Shown: positions 55,437-64,000 of the stretch, in pieces
How positions within the stretch are numbered: the stretch's first letter is position 1
Layout: each line of letters starts with the position of its first letter
Origin: Sulfitobacter indolifex
GTDB taxonomy: Bacteria; Pseudomonadota; Alphaproteobacteria; Rhodobacterales; Rhodobacteraceae
Assembly (NCBI RefSeq): GCF_022788655.1
Contig: NZ_CP084951.1
Span: 2,480,001-2,544,000 of the forward strand
DNA: 64,000 nucleotides
Direction of reading: 5' to 3'
Program-made: the position numbers and the translations under genes
Notes under the pieces: generated by a model
Seen by the model: only the letters and a program-made list of their open reading frames with translations
Databases searched by the model: none
What the model was told of the DNA's origin: nothing

Positions 55437-56353
55437 TGAGCGACCCTCTTAACTCTCCCATTGTGCGCCATTCCCCCTCAAACGGTGCGGGCAGCCCCGA
55501 TGTCTGGGGCATTTACGAGCCCGACACCGGCTCGATCCAATACATCTGCGCCGATCCGGCGACCAAAAAGGCCGCGCTGATTGATGTGGTGTGGAACTTT
55601 GACCCGAAGAATTACAAGTTCACGACCGAGAGCATGGATCAGGTCTTGGACCTTGTGAAAGAGCACGGACTGAGCGTGGAATGGGTGCTTGATACGCATC
55701 CCCATGCCGACCACGTCATGGCCTCCGCCCATCTGAAAGAACGGACCGGCGCGCCCAATGCCATCGGTGCACTGGTGCCTGAGATCGCAAAGATTTGGGC
55801 GGACCTTTATAATCTGCCAGAGGCTTTTGACCCCGACCGCGACTTTGACCATCTGTTTGAAGAAGGCGAGACCTTTAAGATCGGTGAACTAGAGGCGAAA
55901 GTGATGCTTTCGCCCGGCCATACGCTGGGGTCGATCACTTACGTTTGTGGCGATGCCGCCTTCGTGCATGATACATTGATGCAGCCTGATGCGGGCACTT
56001 CACGGTCGGACTTCCCCGGCGGCAAGACGGCGGAGCTTTGGGACTCGATCCAAGATATCCTCGCCCTGCCCGGCGACACGCGGCTTTACATCGGCCATGA
56101 CTACGGCACCGAAGACCGCAAGGAACCGACGTGGGAAGCCACGGTTGATGAGCACAAAGCCAACAACATCCATGTCAAAGACGGCACCAAGCGCGAGGAC
56201 TACATCGAGCGCCGCCAAAAGCGAGACGCGACCCTGTCGCTGCCGAACCGCATCCTTGCCGCCTTGCAGATCAACCTGCGCGGCGGGCGGCTGCCCCCGG
56301 CAGAGGATGACGGCAACCACTACCTCAAACTGCCAGTGAACCGTTTCGACTGA
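55436..56353 (+). CDS. Persulfide dioxygenase-like metallo-beta-lactamase
   Basis: A 305-residue MBL-fold enzyme of the ETHE1/BigR-operon type that oxidises glutathione persulfide to sulfite. Metal site motif DTHPHADHVMASAHLKE (HxHxDH), LSPGHTLGSITYV and IGHDYG are visible. The 12-base-wide overlap with yeeE and the SulP gene downstream fit sulfide/persulfide detoxification with sulfite/sulfate export. N-terminal rhodanese is absent. Confidence 0.88.
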   Translation: MSDPLNSPIVRHSPSNGAGSPDVWGIYEPDTGSIQYICADPATKKAALIDVVWNFDPKNYKFTTESMDQVLDLVKEHGLSVEWVLDTHPHADHVMASAHLKERTGAPNAIGALVPEIAKIWADLYNLPEAFDPDRDFDHLFEEGETFKIGELEAKVMLSPGHTLGSITYVCGDAAFVHDTLMQPDAGTSRSDFPGGKTAELWDSIQDILALPGDTRLYIGHDYGTEDRKEPTWEATVDEHKANNIHVKDGTKREDYIERRQKRDATLSLPNRILAALQINLRGGRLPPAEDDGNHYLKLPVNRFD

Positions 56354-56409
56354 GCCAGACCGGGCTGCCCTTCGGGGCGGCCCCCCTCCCCCTTGACGGA
56401 TAGCCCAAC

Positions 56410-58131
56410 ATGACCCTGCCGCCGCTTGCGCAATATCTGCCGATCCTCGACTGGGGGCGGCGCTATGATCGTAGCCAGTTCACCGGGGATATGGTGGCGG
56501 CGGTGATCGTCACTATCATGTTGATCCCGCAATCGCTGGCCTATGCGCTGCTTGCGGGGATGCCGCCCGAGGCGGGTATCTATGCCTCCATCGCGCCGAT
56601 TGTGCTCTATGCGATTTTCGGAACCAGCCGGGCGCTGGCAGTGGGGCCAGTGGCGGTGGTGTCGCTGATGACAGCGGCGGCGGTGGGCAATATCGCCGAA
56701 GCCGGCACGGCCGGCTATGTCACCGCGGCGCTGACGCTGGCGTTTCTGTCGGGCGCGATGCTGCTGGCGCTTGGGCTGTTCCGGCTGGGGTTTTTGGCAA
56801 ATTTCCTATCGCACCCGGTGATTGCGGGGTTCATCACCGCGTCGGGCATCCTGATTGCGGCAAGTCAGTTGCGGCATATTCTGGGGATCCAAGGCGAGGG
56901 CCATACACTGGTCGAGATCCTTGCCAGCCTTTGGGCGCATCTGGGTGAGGTGAACCCGATCACCGTACTGCTGGGTGTAACCGCGACGGCGTTTCTTTTC
57001 TGGGTCCGGGGCGGGCTGAAGCCTTTGCTCTTGCGTGTGGGGCTGGGGCCGCGCATGGCCGATATTGGGGCGAAGACAGGGCCAGTGCTGGCGATTGTCG
57101 GCACCACGCTGGCGGTTTGGGCCTTTGATCTGGGCAGCCGCGGCGTGGCCATCGTGGGCGACGTGCCGCAAAGCCTGCCGCCGCTCACTCTGCCTTCCTT
57201 CTCGCCTGACCTACTGTCACAGCTCTTCGTCCCCGCGCTGCTGATTTCGATCATCGGCTTTGTGGAAAGCATCAGTGTGGCGCAGACATTGGCCGCCAAG
57301 AAGCGTCAACGGATTGACCCAGATCAGGAACTGATCGGTCTCGGCAGCGCCAACCTCGGGGCGGCGTTCACCGGGGGCTTCCCGGTCACGGGGGGATTTT
57401 CACGCTCGGTGGTAAACTTTGACGCGGGGGCCGAGACGCCCGCCGCCGGCGCCTTCACCGCCGTTGGGCTGGCGCTCGCGGCGCTGTTTCTCACGCCGCT
57501 AATTTTCTTCCTGCCCAAGGCGACGCTGGCCGCCACGATCATCGTCGCGGTACTGAGCCTCGTAGATTTCTCGATCCTCAAACGCGCGTGGGCTTTTAGC
57601 CATGCCGACTTCGCAGCCGTGAGCGTAACGATCCTGCTCACGCTGATTTTCGGCGTTGAAGCGGGGGTGAGCGCGGGGGTCATCACCTCGATCCTGGTCC
57701 ATCTTTATAAGACCTCGCGCCCGCATATGGCTGTGGTGGGCCGCGTGCCGGGCACCGAGCATTTCCGCAATGTTCTGCGCCATGAGGTCGAGACACAACC
57801 GCATGTGCTGTCGCTGCGGGTGGATGAGAGCCTCTACTTCCCCAACGCGCGCTACCTAGAGGACCAACTTGCACGCTATGCCGCCGAAAAGCCCGAGCTG
57901 ACGGATGTGGTCCTGATGTTCCCGGCGGTAAATGAGATCGACCTTTCGGCACTGGAATCGCTTGAGGCGATCAACACACGGCTGCGGGATGCCGATATCC
58001 GGCTGCATCTAAGCGAGGTGAAAGGCCCGGTCATGGACCGCCTTCAACGCAGCCACTTCTTGGATGATCTGACGGGCGAAGTGTTTCTCAGCCAGCATGA
58101 AGCTGTTTGCGCCTTAGCTAAGCAGCACTAG
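56410..58131 (+). CDS. SulP family anion transporter with STAS domain
   Basis: A 573-residue membrane transporter of the SulP family: LIPQSLAYALLAGMPPEAGI is the signature N-terminal motif, followed by about ten helices and a C-terminal STAS domain (about 450-570; VDESLYFPNARYLEDQLARY). It probably exports or exchanges sulfate or sulfite made by the dioxygenase, fitting the adjoining sulfide module. Last gene of that stretch before CreA. Confidence 0.9.
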   Translation: MTLPPLAQYLPILDWGRRYDRSQFTGDMVAAVIVTIMLIPQSLAYALLAGMPPEAGIYASIAPIVLYAIFGTSRALAVGPVAVVSLMTAAAVGNIAEAGTAGYVTAALTLAFLSGAMLLALGLFRLGFLANFLSHPVIAGFITASGILIAASQLRHILGIQGEGHTLVEILASLWAHLGEVNPITVLLGVTATAFLFWVRGGLKPLLLRVGLGPRMADIGAKTGPVLAIVGTTLAVWAFDLGSRGVAIVGDVPQSLPPLTLPSFSPDLLSQLFVPALLISIIGFVESISVAQTLAAKKRQRIDPDQELIGLGSANLGAAFTGGFPVTGGFSRSVVNFDAGAETPAAGAFTAVGLALAALFLTPLIFFLPKATLAATIIVAVLSLVDFSILKRAWAFSHADFAAVSVTILLTLIFGVEAGVSAGVITSILVHLYKTSRPHMAVVGRVPGTEHFRNVLRHEVETQPHVLSLRVDESLYFPNARYLEDQLARYAAEKPELTDVVLMFPAVNEIDLSALESLEAINTRLRDADIRLHLSEVKGPVMDRLQRSHFLDDLTGEVFLSQHEAVCALAKQH

Positions 58132-58198
58132 AGAAAACGACATTCGATAATTCGGTACCCCCACGGGAACCGCCCGGCCCGTCGCGCGTTGGCCTGCC

Positions 58199-58663
58199 AT
58201 GAACAAGATATTTGCGCGCGCCGCCGCCCTTTCCGCCTGCCTTTTTGCCACTGCTGCCTCCGCCGAACAGGTGGGGAATGTCGACGTGGACTGGCTCGGC
58301 AATGACATCATCGTCGAAGCGGTGGCCGACCCTAAGGTTAAGGGCGTGACCTGCCATCTGGCCTACTTCGAGCGCGGTTTGATCGACCGGCTGCAAAAGG
58401 GCAACTGGTTCGAAGACCCGTCGAACTCTTCCATCTCTTGCCGCCAGACCGGCCCGATTGAAGTGGGTGATATCGAGATGGATGACGAGGGCGAGAATGT
58501 CTTTAGCGAACGCCGATCGATCATCTTCAAAACACTGCGGGTGAAGCGCATTTTCGACGAAGAGAATAACACGCTGATCTACATCAGCCACAGCCAGCAG
58601 GTGCAGGACGGATCGGCCAAGATGTCGATGTCGACTGTGCCGCTTTACCAGTCCGGACAATAA
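58199..58663 (+). CDS. CreA family protein
   Basis: A 154-residue periplasmic protein: signal peptide ending ATAASAEQVG, then GNDIIVEAVADPKVKGVTCH and VFSERRSIIFKTLRVKRIFD. This matches CreA, whose function is unknown. Cysteines at VTCHLAY and ISCRQTG may pair. Stands alone between SulP and the transglycosylase. Confidence 0.88.
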   Translation: MNKIFARAAALSACLFATAASAEQVGNVDVDWLGNDIIVEAVADPKVKGVTCHLAYFERGLIDRLQKGNWFEDPSNSSISCRQTGPIEVGDIEMDDEGENVFSERRSIIFKTLRVKRIFDEENNTLIYISHSQQVQDGSAKMSMSTVPLYQSGQ

Positions 58664-58780
58664 GCCGAAGGGCTAAGATTTCCTCGGCAAAGCCTTGCCA
58701 TCTTAGCGAAGGCGGCTTGTCGGGCGACCTGCCTGCGATATGCTGCGCAAAACGCAACAATGCAGCGACAGGCAGGTTTT

Positions 58781-59929
58781 ATGAGACATTCACGCAGAAC
58801 ATTCGCATTCGGGCTCGCCGCACTGGGGCTGACATCGGCCTGCTCGAACGGCGGCGGCGCACTCGGGCCCGCAGCGGCGGCTGGGGTGCCGGACGATCTG
58901 CGGCCCGTGGCCAATGCAGGGTACGATGCTTGGGTCGCGTCGTTTAAAGGCCGCGCTTCGGCGCAAGGGATTTCTGCCAGCACCTTGGCCCAAGGGTTTA
59001 GCGGCGCGGGCTACCTGCCCGGTGTGGTGAAGCGGGACCGTAACCAGACTGAATTTAGCAGGAGCTTAGAGGACTACCTCGCCATCGCGGCCTCCGATGA
59101 CCGGGTTTCCAAAGGTCGCGCGGCCTTTGCGCGGCATCGCAGCACGCTGAGCGCTATCGAAAGCCGCTACGGCGTCGCCGCCGAGATCGTCGCGGCGATT
59201 TGGGGGCTTGAGAGTTTCTTTGGCGAGCGGCGCGGCAATGTGCCTGTGGTCTCAGCTACTTCCACATTGGCCTATGATGGGCGGCGCGGCGCATTCTTTG
59301 AAAAGCAGCTGATCGCGGCGCTGAAAATCTTGCAAAACGGCGACATCAGCGCGGACCGCCTCACCGGGTCTTGGGCGGGCGCCATGGGGCATACGCAGTT
59401 CATTCCCACGTCCTATCAAGCCTTTGCCGTGGATTTCACCGGCGACGGGCGGCGCGATATCTGGTCTGAGGATCCCAGCGATGCGCTGGCGTCGACCGCC
59501 GCTTATCTTTCGCGCAACGGTTGGACGCGCGGTATCAAATGGGGTGGTGAGTTGGGCAGCATCCCCGCCAGCGCCGGCTCGGTGATCCAGCCGCAGGCAG
59601 GTGGGCCGCAGTTTGTCGTGACCAGCAATTTCCGGGCGCTGAAGCGCTACAACAACTCCGACAGCTATGCCATCGGCGTGGGCCATCTGGCCGACCGCAT
59701 CGCCGGGGGCGGACCGCTGCGCGGCAGCTTCCCACCCGATGCCAATGGGTTGACCAAAGACGACCGGATGGCGCTGCAACAGCGGCTGACGGCGCGAGGG
59801 TTTGACACCGATGGCACCGACGGTGTGATCGGGCCGAACAGCCGCAAAGCAATCAGCGCATACCAGCAAAGCATCGGCCTGCCTGCGACCGGCGAGCCTT
59901 CGATGGACCTGCTGCGCCGCCTGCAATAG
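58781..59929 (+). CDS. Lytic murein transglycosylase, MltB type
   Basis: A 382-residue lipoprotein starting at 58781; lipobox in LAALGLTSACSNGGG. The MltB-type catalytic domain (about 55-300) has AIWGLESFFGERRGN with the catalytic glutamate, SWAGAMGHTQFIPTSYQAFA, and AYLSRNGWTRG. A C-terminal PG_binding_1 domain follows (ARGFDTDGTDGVIGPNSRKA). It cleaves peptidoglycan to 1,6-anhydro products in the envelope. Convergent with fliI. Confidence 0.93.
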   Translation: MRHSRRTFAFGLAALGLTSACSNGGGALGPAAAAGVPDDLRPVANAGYDAWVASFKGRASAQGISASTLAQGFSGAGYLPGVVKRDRNQTEFSRSLEDYLAIAASDDRVSKGRAAFARHRSTLSAIESRYGVAAEIVAAIWGLESFFGERRGNVPVVSATSTLAYDGRRGAFFEKQLIAALKILQNGDISADRLTGSWAGAMGHTQFIPTSYQAFAVDFTGDGRRDIWSEDPSDALASTAAYLSRNGWTRGIKWGGELGSIPASAGSVIQPQAGGPQFVVTSNFRALKRYNNSDSYAIGVGHLADRIAGGGPLRGSFPPDANGLTKDDRMALQQRLTARGFDTDGTDGVIGPNSRKAISAYQQSIGLPATGEPSMDLLRRLQ

Positions 59930-59935
59930 GCAGGC

Positions 59936-61276
59936 CTAGCCGGGGCTGATACCAGCACGGTCGAGCATCCCTGCCACCTCAGCGAAAGAGGCTTGCGGCG
60001 GGGTGTGCTCGGCCTTGCGCTGGCTAAGGAACGCCTCACACGGCCCGGCGAATGCGATGGCGCGGTCCAACTCGGGATTGCTGCCGCTGCGGTAAGCGCC
60101 GATGCGGATCAACTCTTCCATATCGGCATGGGCCGCCAGCGCCTTATGAGCGGCGGTCAGCAGCGTATACTCCGCATCACTGTGACAATCCGGCAACGTC
60201 CGCGAGACGCTGGCCAGCAGGTCAATCGCCGGATAACGCCCTTTTTCGGCGATCTTACGGTCCAACACGATATGCCCATCCGTGATCCCGCGCACGGCGT
60301 CGGCGATGGGGTCATTCATGTCATCACCATCCACCAGAACGGTGAAAATCGCGGTGATATCGCCCTTGCCCACCGGCCCCGGCCCTGCCCGCTCCAGCAT
60401 CTGCGGAAGCTCGGAAAACACTGTCGGCGGGTAGCCTTTGGCGGTGGGGGGTTCGCGTGACGCAAGACCAATTTCGCGCTGCGCCATGGCAAAGCGGGTC
60501 ACGCTGTCCATCAGCAGCAGCACGTGCTGCCCCTGATCGCGGAAATGCTCGGCCACGGCCATAGCTGTCCAAGCGGCTTGGCGGCGGGTGAGCGGCGGCT
60601 CGTCGCCCGTCGCGACAACGAGAACCGCCTTCTCCATCCCCTCGGGGCCAAGGTCGGATGAAATGAAATCCTGCACCTCGCGGCCCCGTTCGCCAACCAG
60701 CGCCATAACCACCACATCGCAGTCCGTATAGCGTGCCAGCATGGCCATAAGCGTCGATTTACCGACGCCCGAGCCTGCAAAGATACCCAAGCGCTGGCCT
60801 TGGCAAAGCGGCGTGAACACATCGAGCGCGCGCACATGGGTCGCGAGTTTCGGGCCGATGCGTTTGCGGTCGAACGCACCCGGCGGGGCGGCGCGCAGCG
60901 GGCGGGGCTGATTACCTTCGGGCAAATGCCCCTTCCCGTCGAGCGGTGCTGCCGAGGCGCTGATCACCCGCCCCTTCCAACTTTCATCCGGGCGGATCAC
61001 ATCGCGGCCAATCGCGACCTCAACCCGATCACCCGCGGCGACCCCGCGCCACGACCCGAAGGGGAGCAATTCTGTGCCATGCGTACCTAGCCCCACGACC
61101 TCGGCATGGACCGGACCATCAGATCCATGCACGATGCAGCGCTCACCGATGCCCAGCACCCGTTCAAGCCCCACAGCGGTCAGCGTGATGCCGGTGATTG
61201 CACGCACTTCGCCGGTGATCTCGGCCTCGCCAGCCTCGCGGGCAAAGCTTGTCAGCTCGGAAAAGAGTGTCTGCAT
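59936..61276 (-). CDS. fliI: Flagellar export ATPase FliI
   Basis: A 446-residue F1-beta-like ATPase of the flagellar type III export apparatus. Walker A GIFAGSGVGKSTLMAMLARY, Walker B VLLLMDSVTRFAMAQREIGL, and EPPTAKGYPPTVFSELPQML. Divergent from flgB across a 70-base interval, so it opens a leftward unit while the basal-body genes run right. Confidence 0.95.
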   Translation of the reverse strand: MQTLFSELTSFAREAGEAEITGEVRAITGITLTAVGLERVLGIGERCIVHGSDGPVHAEVVGLGTHGTELLPFGSWRGVAAGDRVEVAIGRDVIRPDESWKGRVISASAAPLDGKGHLPEGNQPRPLRAAPPGAFDRKRIGPKLATHVRALDVFTPLCQGQRLGIFAGSGVGKSTLMAMLARYTDCDVVVMALVGERGREVQDFISSDLGPEGMEKAVLVVATGDEPPLTRRQAAWTAMAVAEHFRDQGQHVLLLMDSVTRFAMAQREIGLASREPPTAKGYPPTVFSELPQMLERAGPGPVGKGDITAIFTVLVDGDDMNDPIADAVRGITDGHIVLDRKIAEKGRYPAIDLLASVSRTLPDCHSDAEYTLLTAAHKALAAHADMEELIRIGAYRSGSNPELDRAIAFAGPCEAFLSQRKAEHTPPQASFAEVAGMLDRAGISPG

Positions 61277-61346
61277 GGATAAATTTCCTCTAGGAGACCA
61301 AGCTATTATTTACTATACAAGGATTAAACAGGCTATAGGCAAAAAA

Positions 61347-61751
61347 ATGAACTTGTCTAATCTTTCTATTCTTGGGCTCGCTTCGGACCGGATGCAGTGG
61401 CTTTCGGCCCGGCAAAAGGTCGTGTCTGAAAACGTGGCCAATGTGGCGACGCCGAACTTCAAGGCGCGTGACGTGTCGTCCTTCGCCTCAATGCTGAGCG
61501 GAGAGCTTTCGCGCGATAATGGGTTGGTAACCACCCATGACAAGCATTTCACCGGCGTGGCCCAAGGCACACCCGGCGTGCGTGAGGTGACGGATCGTAG
61601 CGTCATCGGCACAACGCTGGACGGCAATACCGTCAACCTAGAAGAACAGGCAGTGAAGGCCGCCGAGATCGACGATCATTACAGGTTGGCCGCACAGCTT
61701 TATCGCAAGAGCTATGACATGCTCACCATGGCCGTCACCGGAAACAGGTAA
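61347..61751 (+). CDS. flgB: Flagellar proximal rod protein FlgB
   Basis: A 134-residue rod protein: start at 61347 (MNLSNLSILGLASDRMQWLS), VVSENVANVATPNFKARDVS (rod-protein N-terminal motif) and NTVNLEEQAVKAAEIDDHYR near the end. First of a rightward run flgB-flgC-fliE-fliQ-SLT-flhA. Confidence 0.93.
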   Translation: MNLSNLSILGLASDRMQWLSARQKVVSENVANVATPNFKARDVSSFASMLSGELSRDNGLVTTHDKHFTGVAQGTPGVREVTDRSVIGTTLDGNTVNLEEQAVKAAEIDDHYRLAAQLYRKSYDMLTMAVTGNR

Positions 61752-61760
61752 GGAAAACGC

Positions 61761-62171
61761 ATGGATCCGCTTCAGTCTATCGCCAAAATCGCCGCCAGCG
61801 GGATGACCGCGCAGACCGCGCGTCTGCGGGTGATTTCGGAAAACGTGGCCAACGCCGATTCAACAGGCACCACGCCGGGCGCTGACCCTTTCCGCCGCAA
61901 GACCATCAGCTTTTCCGAGTTGATTGACCGTAACGGCGGCGGATCACTGGTTGAGGTTGACCGTATTGGGCGCGATCAATCGCCCTTCCGGCGCGACTAT
62001 GATCCGGCGCATCCGGCAGCGGATGAGACTGGCTATGTCAACCGGCCCAATGTCGACCCGATCATTGAAATGGCCAACATGCGCGAAGCATCGCGCAATT
62101 ATGAGGCAAACATGAACATGTTCGAGTCCGGCCGCCGGATGCGCAGCCAAATGCTCGACCTGCTGAAGTGA
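61761..62171 (+). CDS. flgC: Flagellar basal-body rod protein FlgC
   Basis: A 136-residue rod protein: ASGMTAQTARLRVISENVAN at the N-terminus and YVNRPNVDPIIEMANMREAS near the C-terminus, both characteristic of FlgC. Nine bases after flgB. Confidence 0.95.
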   Translation: MDPLQSIAKIAASGMTAQTARLRVISENVANADSTGTTPGADPFRRKTISFSELIDRNGGGSLVEVDRIGRDQSPFRRDYDPAHPAADETGYVNRPNVDPIIEMANMREASRNYEANMNMFESGRRMRSQMLDLLK

Positions 62172-62178
62172 GGCTGAC

Positions 62179-62511
62179 ATGAGCGATCCTGCTTCCTTAA
62201 TCTCTACCGCCGCCGTCCGGGGTGCCTACCGCACCTCGCAATCGCTGACGGGCCAAAAGGGTGAAGGCATCGCCGAAGAAGCCGGTGCCAGCGCCAATAG
62301 TTTCACCAATCTGGTGCAGCAGGCCTCGGAAAGCGCGCTGGAAACGGTGCGCGGGGGCGAGGCCGTGGCCCAAGCCGGGCTGCGCGGCGAGGCGGATACT
62401 CAGCAGGTGGTTGAGGCGATGTTGGCGATGGAAAGCACCGTGAAAGTGGCCGTGTCGGTGCGCGATCGCTTTGTCGAAGCCTATCAGGAAATCCTGCGGA
62501 TGCCGATCTAG
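62179..62511 (+). CDS. fliE: Flagellar hook-basal body protein FliE
   Basis: A 110-residue protein with the FliE C-terminal signature AMLAMESTVKVAVSVRDRFV and YQEILRMPI. It links the MS ring to the rod. Seven bases after flgC and 3 bases before fliQ. Confidence 0.93.
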   Translation: MSDPASLISTAAVRGAYRTSQSLTGQKGEGIAEEAGASANSFTNLVQQASESALETVRGGEAVAQAGLRGEADTQQVVEAMLAMESTVKVAVSVRDRFVEAYQEILRMPI

Positions 62512-62514
62512 GCC

Positions 62515-62784
62515 ATGACCGAAACCCAGACCTATGACATCATCTCTGACACCGTCTGGGCCGTGCTTTTGGCCTCTGGTCCGGTGCTGGGGGTGGCATT
62601 GGGCATTGGTTTGGTGATCGCGTTTTTCCAAGCACTGACGCAAATTCAGGAAATGACGCTGACCTTCGTGCCCAAGATCGTGATGATCTTTGTCACCCTG
62701 CTGGTCGCGACGCCATTTATGTATGCCACGCTCAAAAACCTGTCGGATACGGTCTTTGACCTCGTGCAAAACGGTGGGCTGTGA
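62515..62784 (+). CDS. fliQ: Flagellar export protein FliQ
   Basis: An 89-residue two-helix membrane component of the type III export gate. Typical sequence: GVALGIGLVIAFFQALTQIQ followed by EMTLTFVPKIVMIFVTLLVA. Its TGA overlaps the next GTG start (GTGA). Confidence 0.95.
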   Translation: MTETQTYDIISDTVWAVLLASGPVLGVALGIGLVIAFFQALTQIQEMTLTFVPKIVMIFVTLLVATPFMYATLKNLSDTVFDLVQNGGL

Positions 62785-63614
62785 GGGTGTTTTGGCATAT
62801 CGCCCGCGCGGCGGTACTGGGGGTTGTGCTGAGCGCCCCTGCCCTCGCCCAAGGCTGGGGATCATTCTATGAGCCGTCGCAGAAAAACGCCGTGACCAAG
62901 ACGGCGCGGACGCTGGCGGCCAAGGGCGGGCCCGAAGGCGTCTGCATCCGCGAAATCCTCGCAGCACAGACCCGACATGGCATTCCTGACAACTTGCTCT
63001 TGGCGATCGGCCTTCAAGAGGCGGGTACGCGGCGCAATGGCCATTTCACGGTCTGGCCCTATGCGGTGAACGCGGCGGGCGAAGGCCGGCTGTTTGACAG
63101 CCGCAACGCCGCGCTTGATTGGGTGGCCGAGCGTCAGGCGAGCGGCATCCGCTCTATCGACGTGGGCTGTATGCAAATTAACATGCGCTGGCACCCGGAT
63201 GCCTTTGCCAACGTGGCCGAAGGTTTTGATCCGCGGGTGAATGTCGATTACGCCGCGCGCTTCCTCAAACGGTTGCACCGGCGCACGGGCAGTTGGATGC
63301 AGGCCGCCGGATCCTATCATTCCTTCGAGCCGGAATACCGCGACGTTTACCTCGACCGGCTGCAAAAGAACATCTCCGCGGCCAATGCGCGGCTGCCGGA
63401 GTTTCAGGCGCTGGCCAGTGCCAGCCCTGTTGCCGTGCGTAAGCGGAAACCTGTGGCGAAATCATCCGGCAGCTACGACAGGCTGGCGGCCAAAGCCACA
63501 TGGGGCGCGCGGATTGGCGGCGCTGAAAACGCCCGCCGCTCGCTCTATTCCGCGCATGAGATGCAGCCGGTGCTGCCACAGTTCACCACCGTCCACGCGG
63601 AGGATGCGGGATGA
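62781..63614 (+). CDS. Lytic transglycosylase, SLT-type, in the flagellar cluster
   Basis: A 277-residue exported protein with GTG start; signal peptide RAAVLGVVLSAPALAQG. The SLT catalytic core has the glutamate in AIGLQEAGTRRNG and the motif IDVGCMQINMRWHPDAFAN. It probably opens peptidoglycan for flagellar rod/ring passage, which its position between fliQ and flhA supports. The stop overlaps flhA as ATGA. A basic C-terminal tail (RKRKPVAKSSGSY) is less conserved. Confidence 0.87.
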   Translation: MRVFWHIARAAVLGVVLSAPALAQGWGSFYEPSQKNAVTKTARTLAAKGGPEGVCIREILAAQTRHGIPDNLLLAIGLQEAGTRRNGHFTVWPYAVNAAGEGRLFDSRNAALDWVAERQASGIRSIDVGCMQINMRWHPDAFANVAEGFDPRVNVDYAARFLKRLHRRTGSWMQAAGSYHSFEPEYRDVYLDRLQKNISAANARLPEFQALASASPVAVRKRKPVAKSSGSYDRLAAKATWGARIGGAENARRSLYSAHEMQPVLPQFTTVHAEDAG

Positions 63615-64000
63615 GCACGAAACCGAATTCCATAATGCCGCAATGGCGCATGTTTGGCGCCAATAAGGACGTCAGCTTTGCCGTCGGCATGTCGCTGGTG
63701 CTGGCGGTTCTGTTCCTGCCGCTGCCACCGATCTTGTTGGACTTTGGGCTGGCGCTGTCGCTGTCGCTCAGCGTGCTGATCTTCATGGTGGCGCTGTGGA
63801 TCCCCTCGCCGTTGCAGTTCAACTCTTTCCCGACGCTGTTGTTGGTCACCACCATGCTGCGCCTGTCGCTGAACGTGGCCTCAACCCGACTAATCCTCAG
63901 CGAAGGCCATGCGGGTCTGCACGCCGCGGGCGATGTGATCCAGGGCTTCTCCAAATTCATCGTGGCAGGCAATTTCGTTATCGGCGTGGTGATCTTTGCC
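63611..64000 (+). CDS. flhA: Flagellar biosynthesis protein FlhA (3' truncated)
   Basis: The first 130 residues of FlhA, running off the window. The N-terminal membrane region is typical: VLFLPLPPILLDFGLALSLS, LQFNSFPTLLLVTTMLRLSL and STRLILSEGHAGLHAAGDVI. FlhA is the large export-gate component. Confidence 0.95.
   Translation, partial: MSTKPNSIMPQWRMFGANKDVSFAVGMSLVLAVLFLPLPPILLDFGLALSLSLSVLIFMVALWIPSPLQFNSFPTLLLVTTMLRLSLNVASTRLILSEGHAGLHAAGDVIQGFSKFIVAGNFVIGVVIFA

Overview
The window is a continuous piece of chromosome from an alphaproteobacterium, most likely a marine Rhodobacteraceae (Roseobacter group, Sulfitobacter-like). The evidence is high GC, tight operons with ATGA/GTGA overlaps, an HvrA/H-NS-type protein, a complete core of the ethylmalonyl-CoA pathway next to the TCA genes, a BigR/SqrR sulfide module, and alphaproteobacterial flagellar gene order. 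The species call is inference. I see no rRNA, tRNA, CRISPR array or intact insertion sequence.

Layout. 1-4.9 kb: end of a nucleoside-type ABC permease, a TauE/SafE exporter with its TIGR02186 partner, a RecD-like helicase, and a LuxR-type regulator overlapped by a small leader gene and preceded by a perfect CtrA-type box. 5-10 kb: crotonyl-CoA carboxylase/reductase (ccr), an acyltransferase and ethylmalonyl-CoA mutase (ecm). 10-11.7 kb: H-NS-like protein, deoD and a small membrane/zinc-ribbon protein. 11.7-16.7 kb: sdhCDA-(small lipoprotein)-sdhB and mdh. 16.8-21.4 kb: a PRC-barrel envelope protein, a small secreted protein, and the mcl2-nnrU-DUF1737-mch operon. 21.6-33.1 kb: sucC, three envelope genes, sucD, sucA, sucB, an AT-rich MtlR/DUF4145-like gene, MAPEG/small protein/MAPEG, and lpd.

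33-45 kb: an RcnB-like protein, an acyltransferase with ftsX and ftsE, an MJ0042 zinc-ribbon membrane protein, then the leftward operon argH, two tiny lipoproteins (59 and 53 aa), DUF2834, lysA, TIGR02302; tlpA is divergent from argH. 44-47 kb: Hint-domain protein, MarR-like regulator, gap. 47-53 kb: a BMP-type ABC importer (binding protein, double ATPase, two permeases) followed by a cytosine-deaminase-like amidohydrolase. 53-58 kb: an aminotransferase remnant, then a sulfide/sulfur module (blh, bigR, two YeeE/YedE genes, persulfide dioxygenase, SulP). 58-64 kb: CreA, a lytic transglycosylase, and flagellar genes fliI // flgB-flgC-fliE-fliQ-SLT-flhA (cut by the window end).

How they work together. 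Acetyl-CoA assimilation through Ccr, Ecm, Mch and Mcl2 yields glyoxylate, succinyl-CoA and malate, which enter the TCA enzymes encoded beside them. The regulatory DNA supports joint control: the sdh and suc promoters carry the same twin TGTGATCACA element with identical 21-bp spacing, and the gap promoter carries a LacI-type palindrome GTTAGCGCTAAC. These fit the kind of network described for AkgR and CceR in Rhodobacter sphaeroides, although the assignment to those regulators is inference. The least explained items are the split sucC/sucD arrangement, the AT-rich RX4H (HEPN-like) gene inside the 2-oxoglutarate dehydrogenase operon, and a 90-nt three-stem inverted-repeat element between the ABC importer and codA-like genes.
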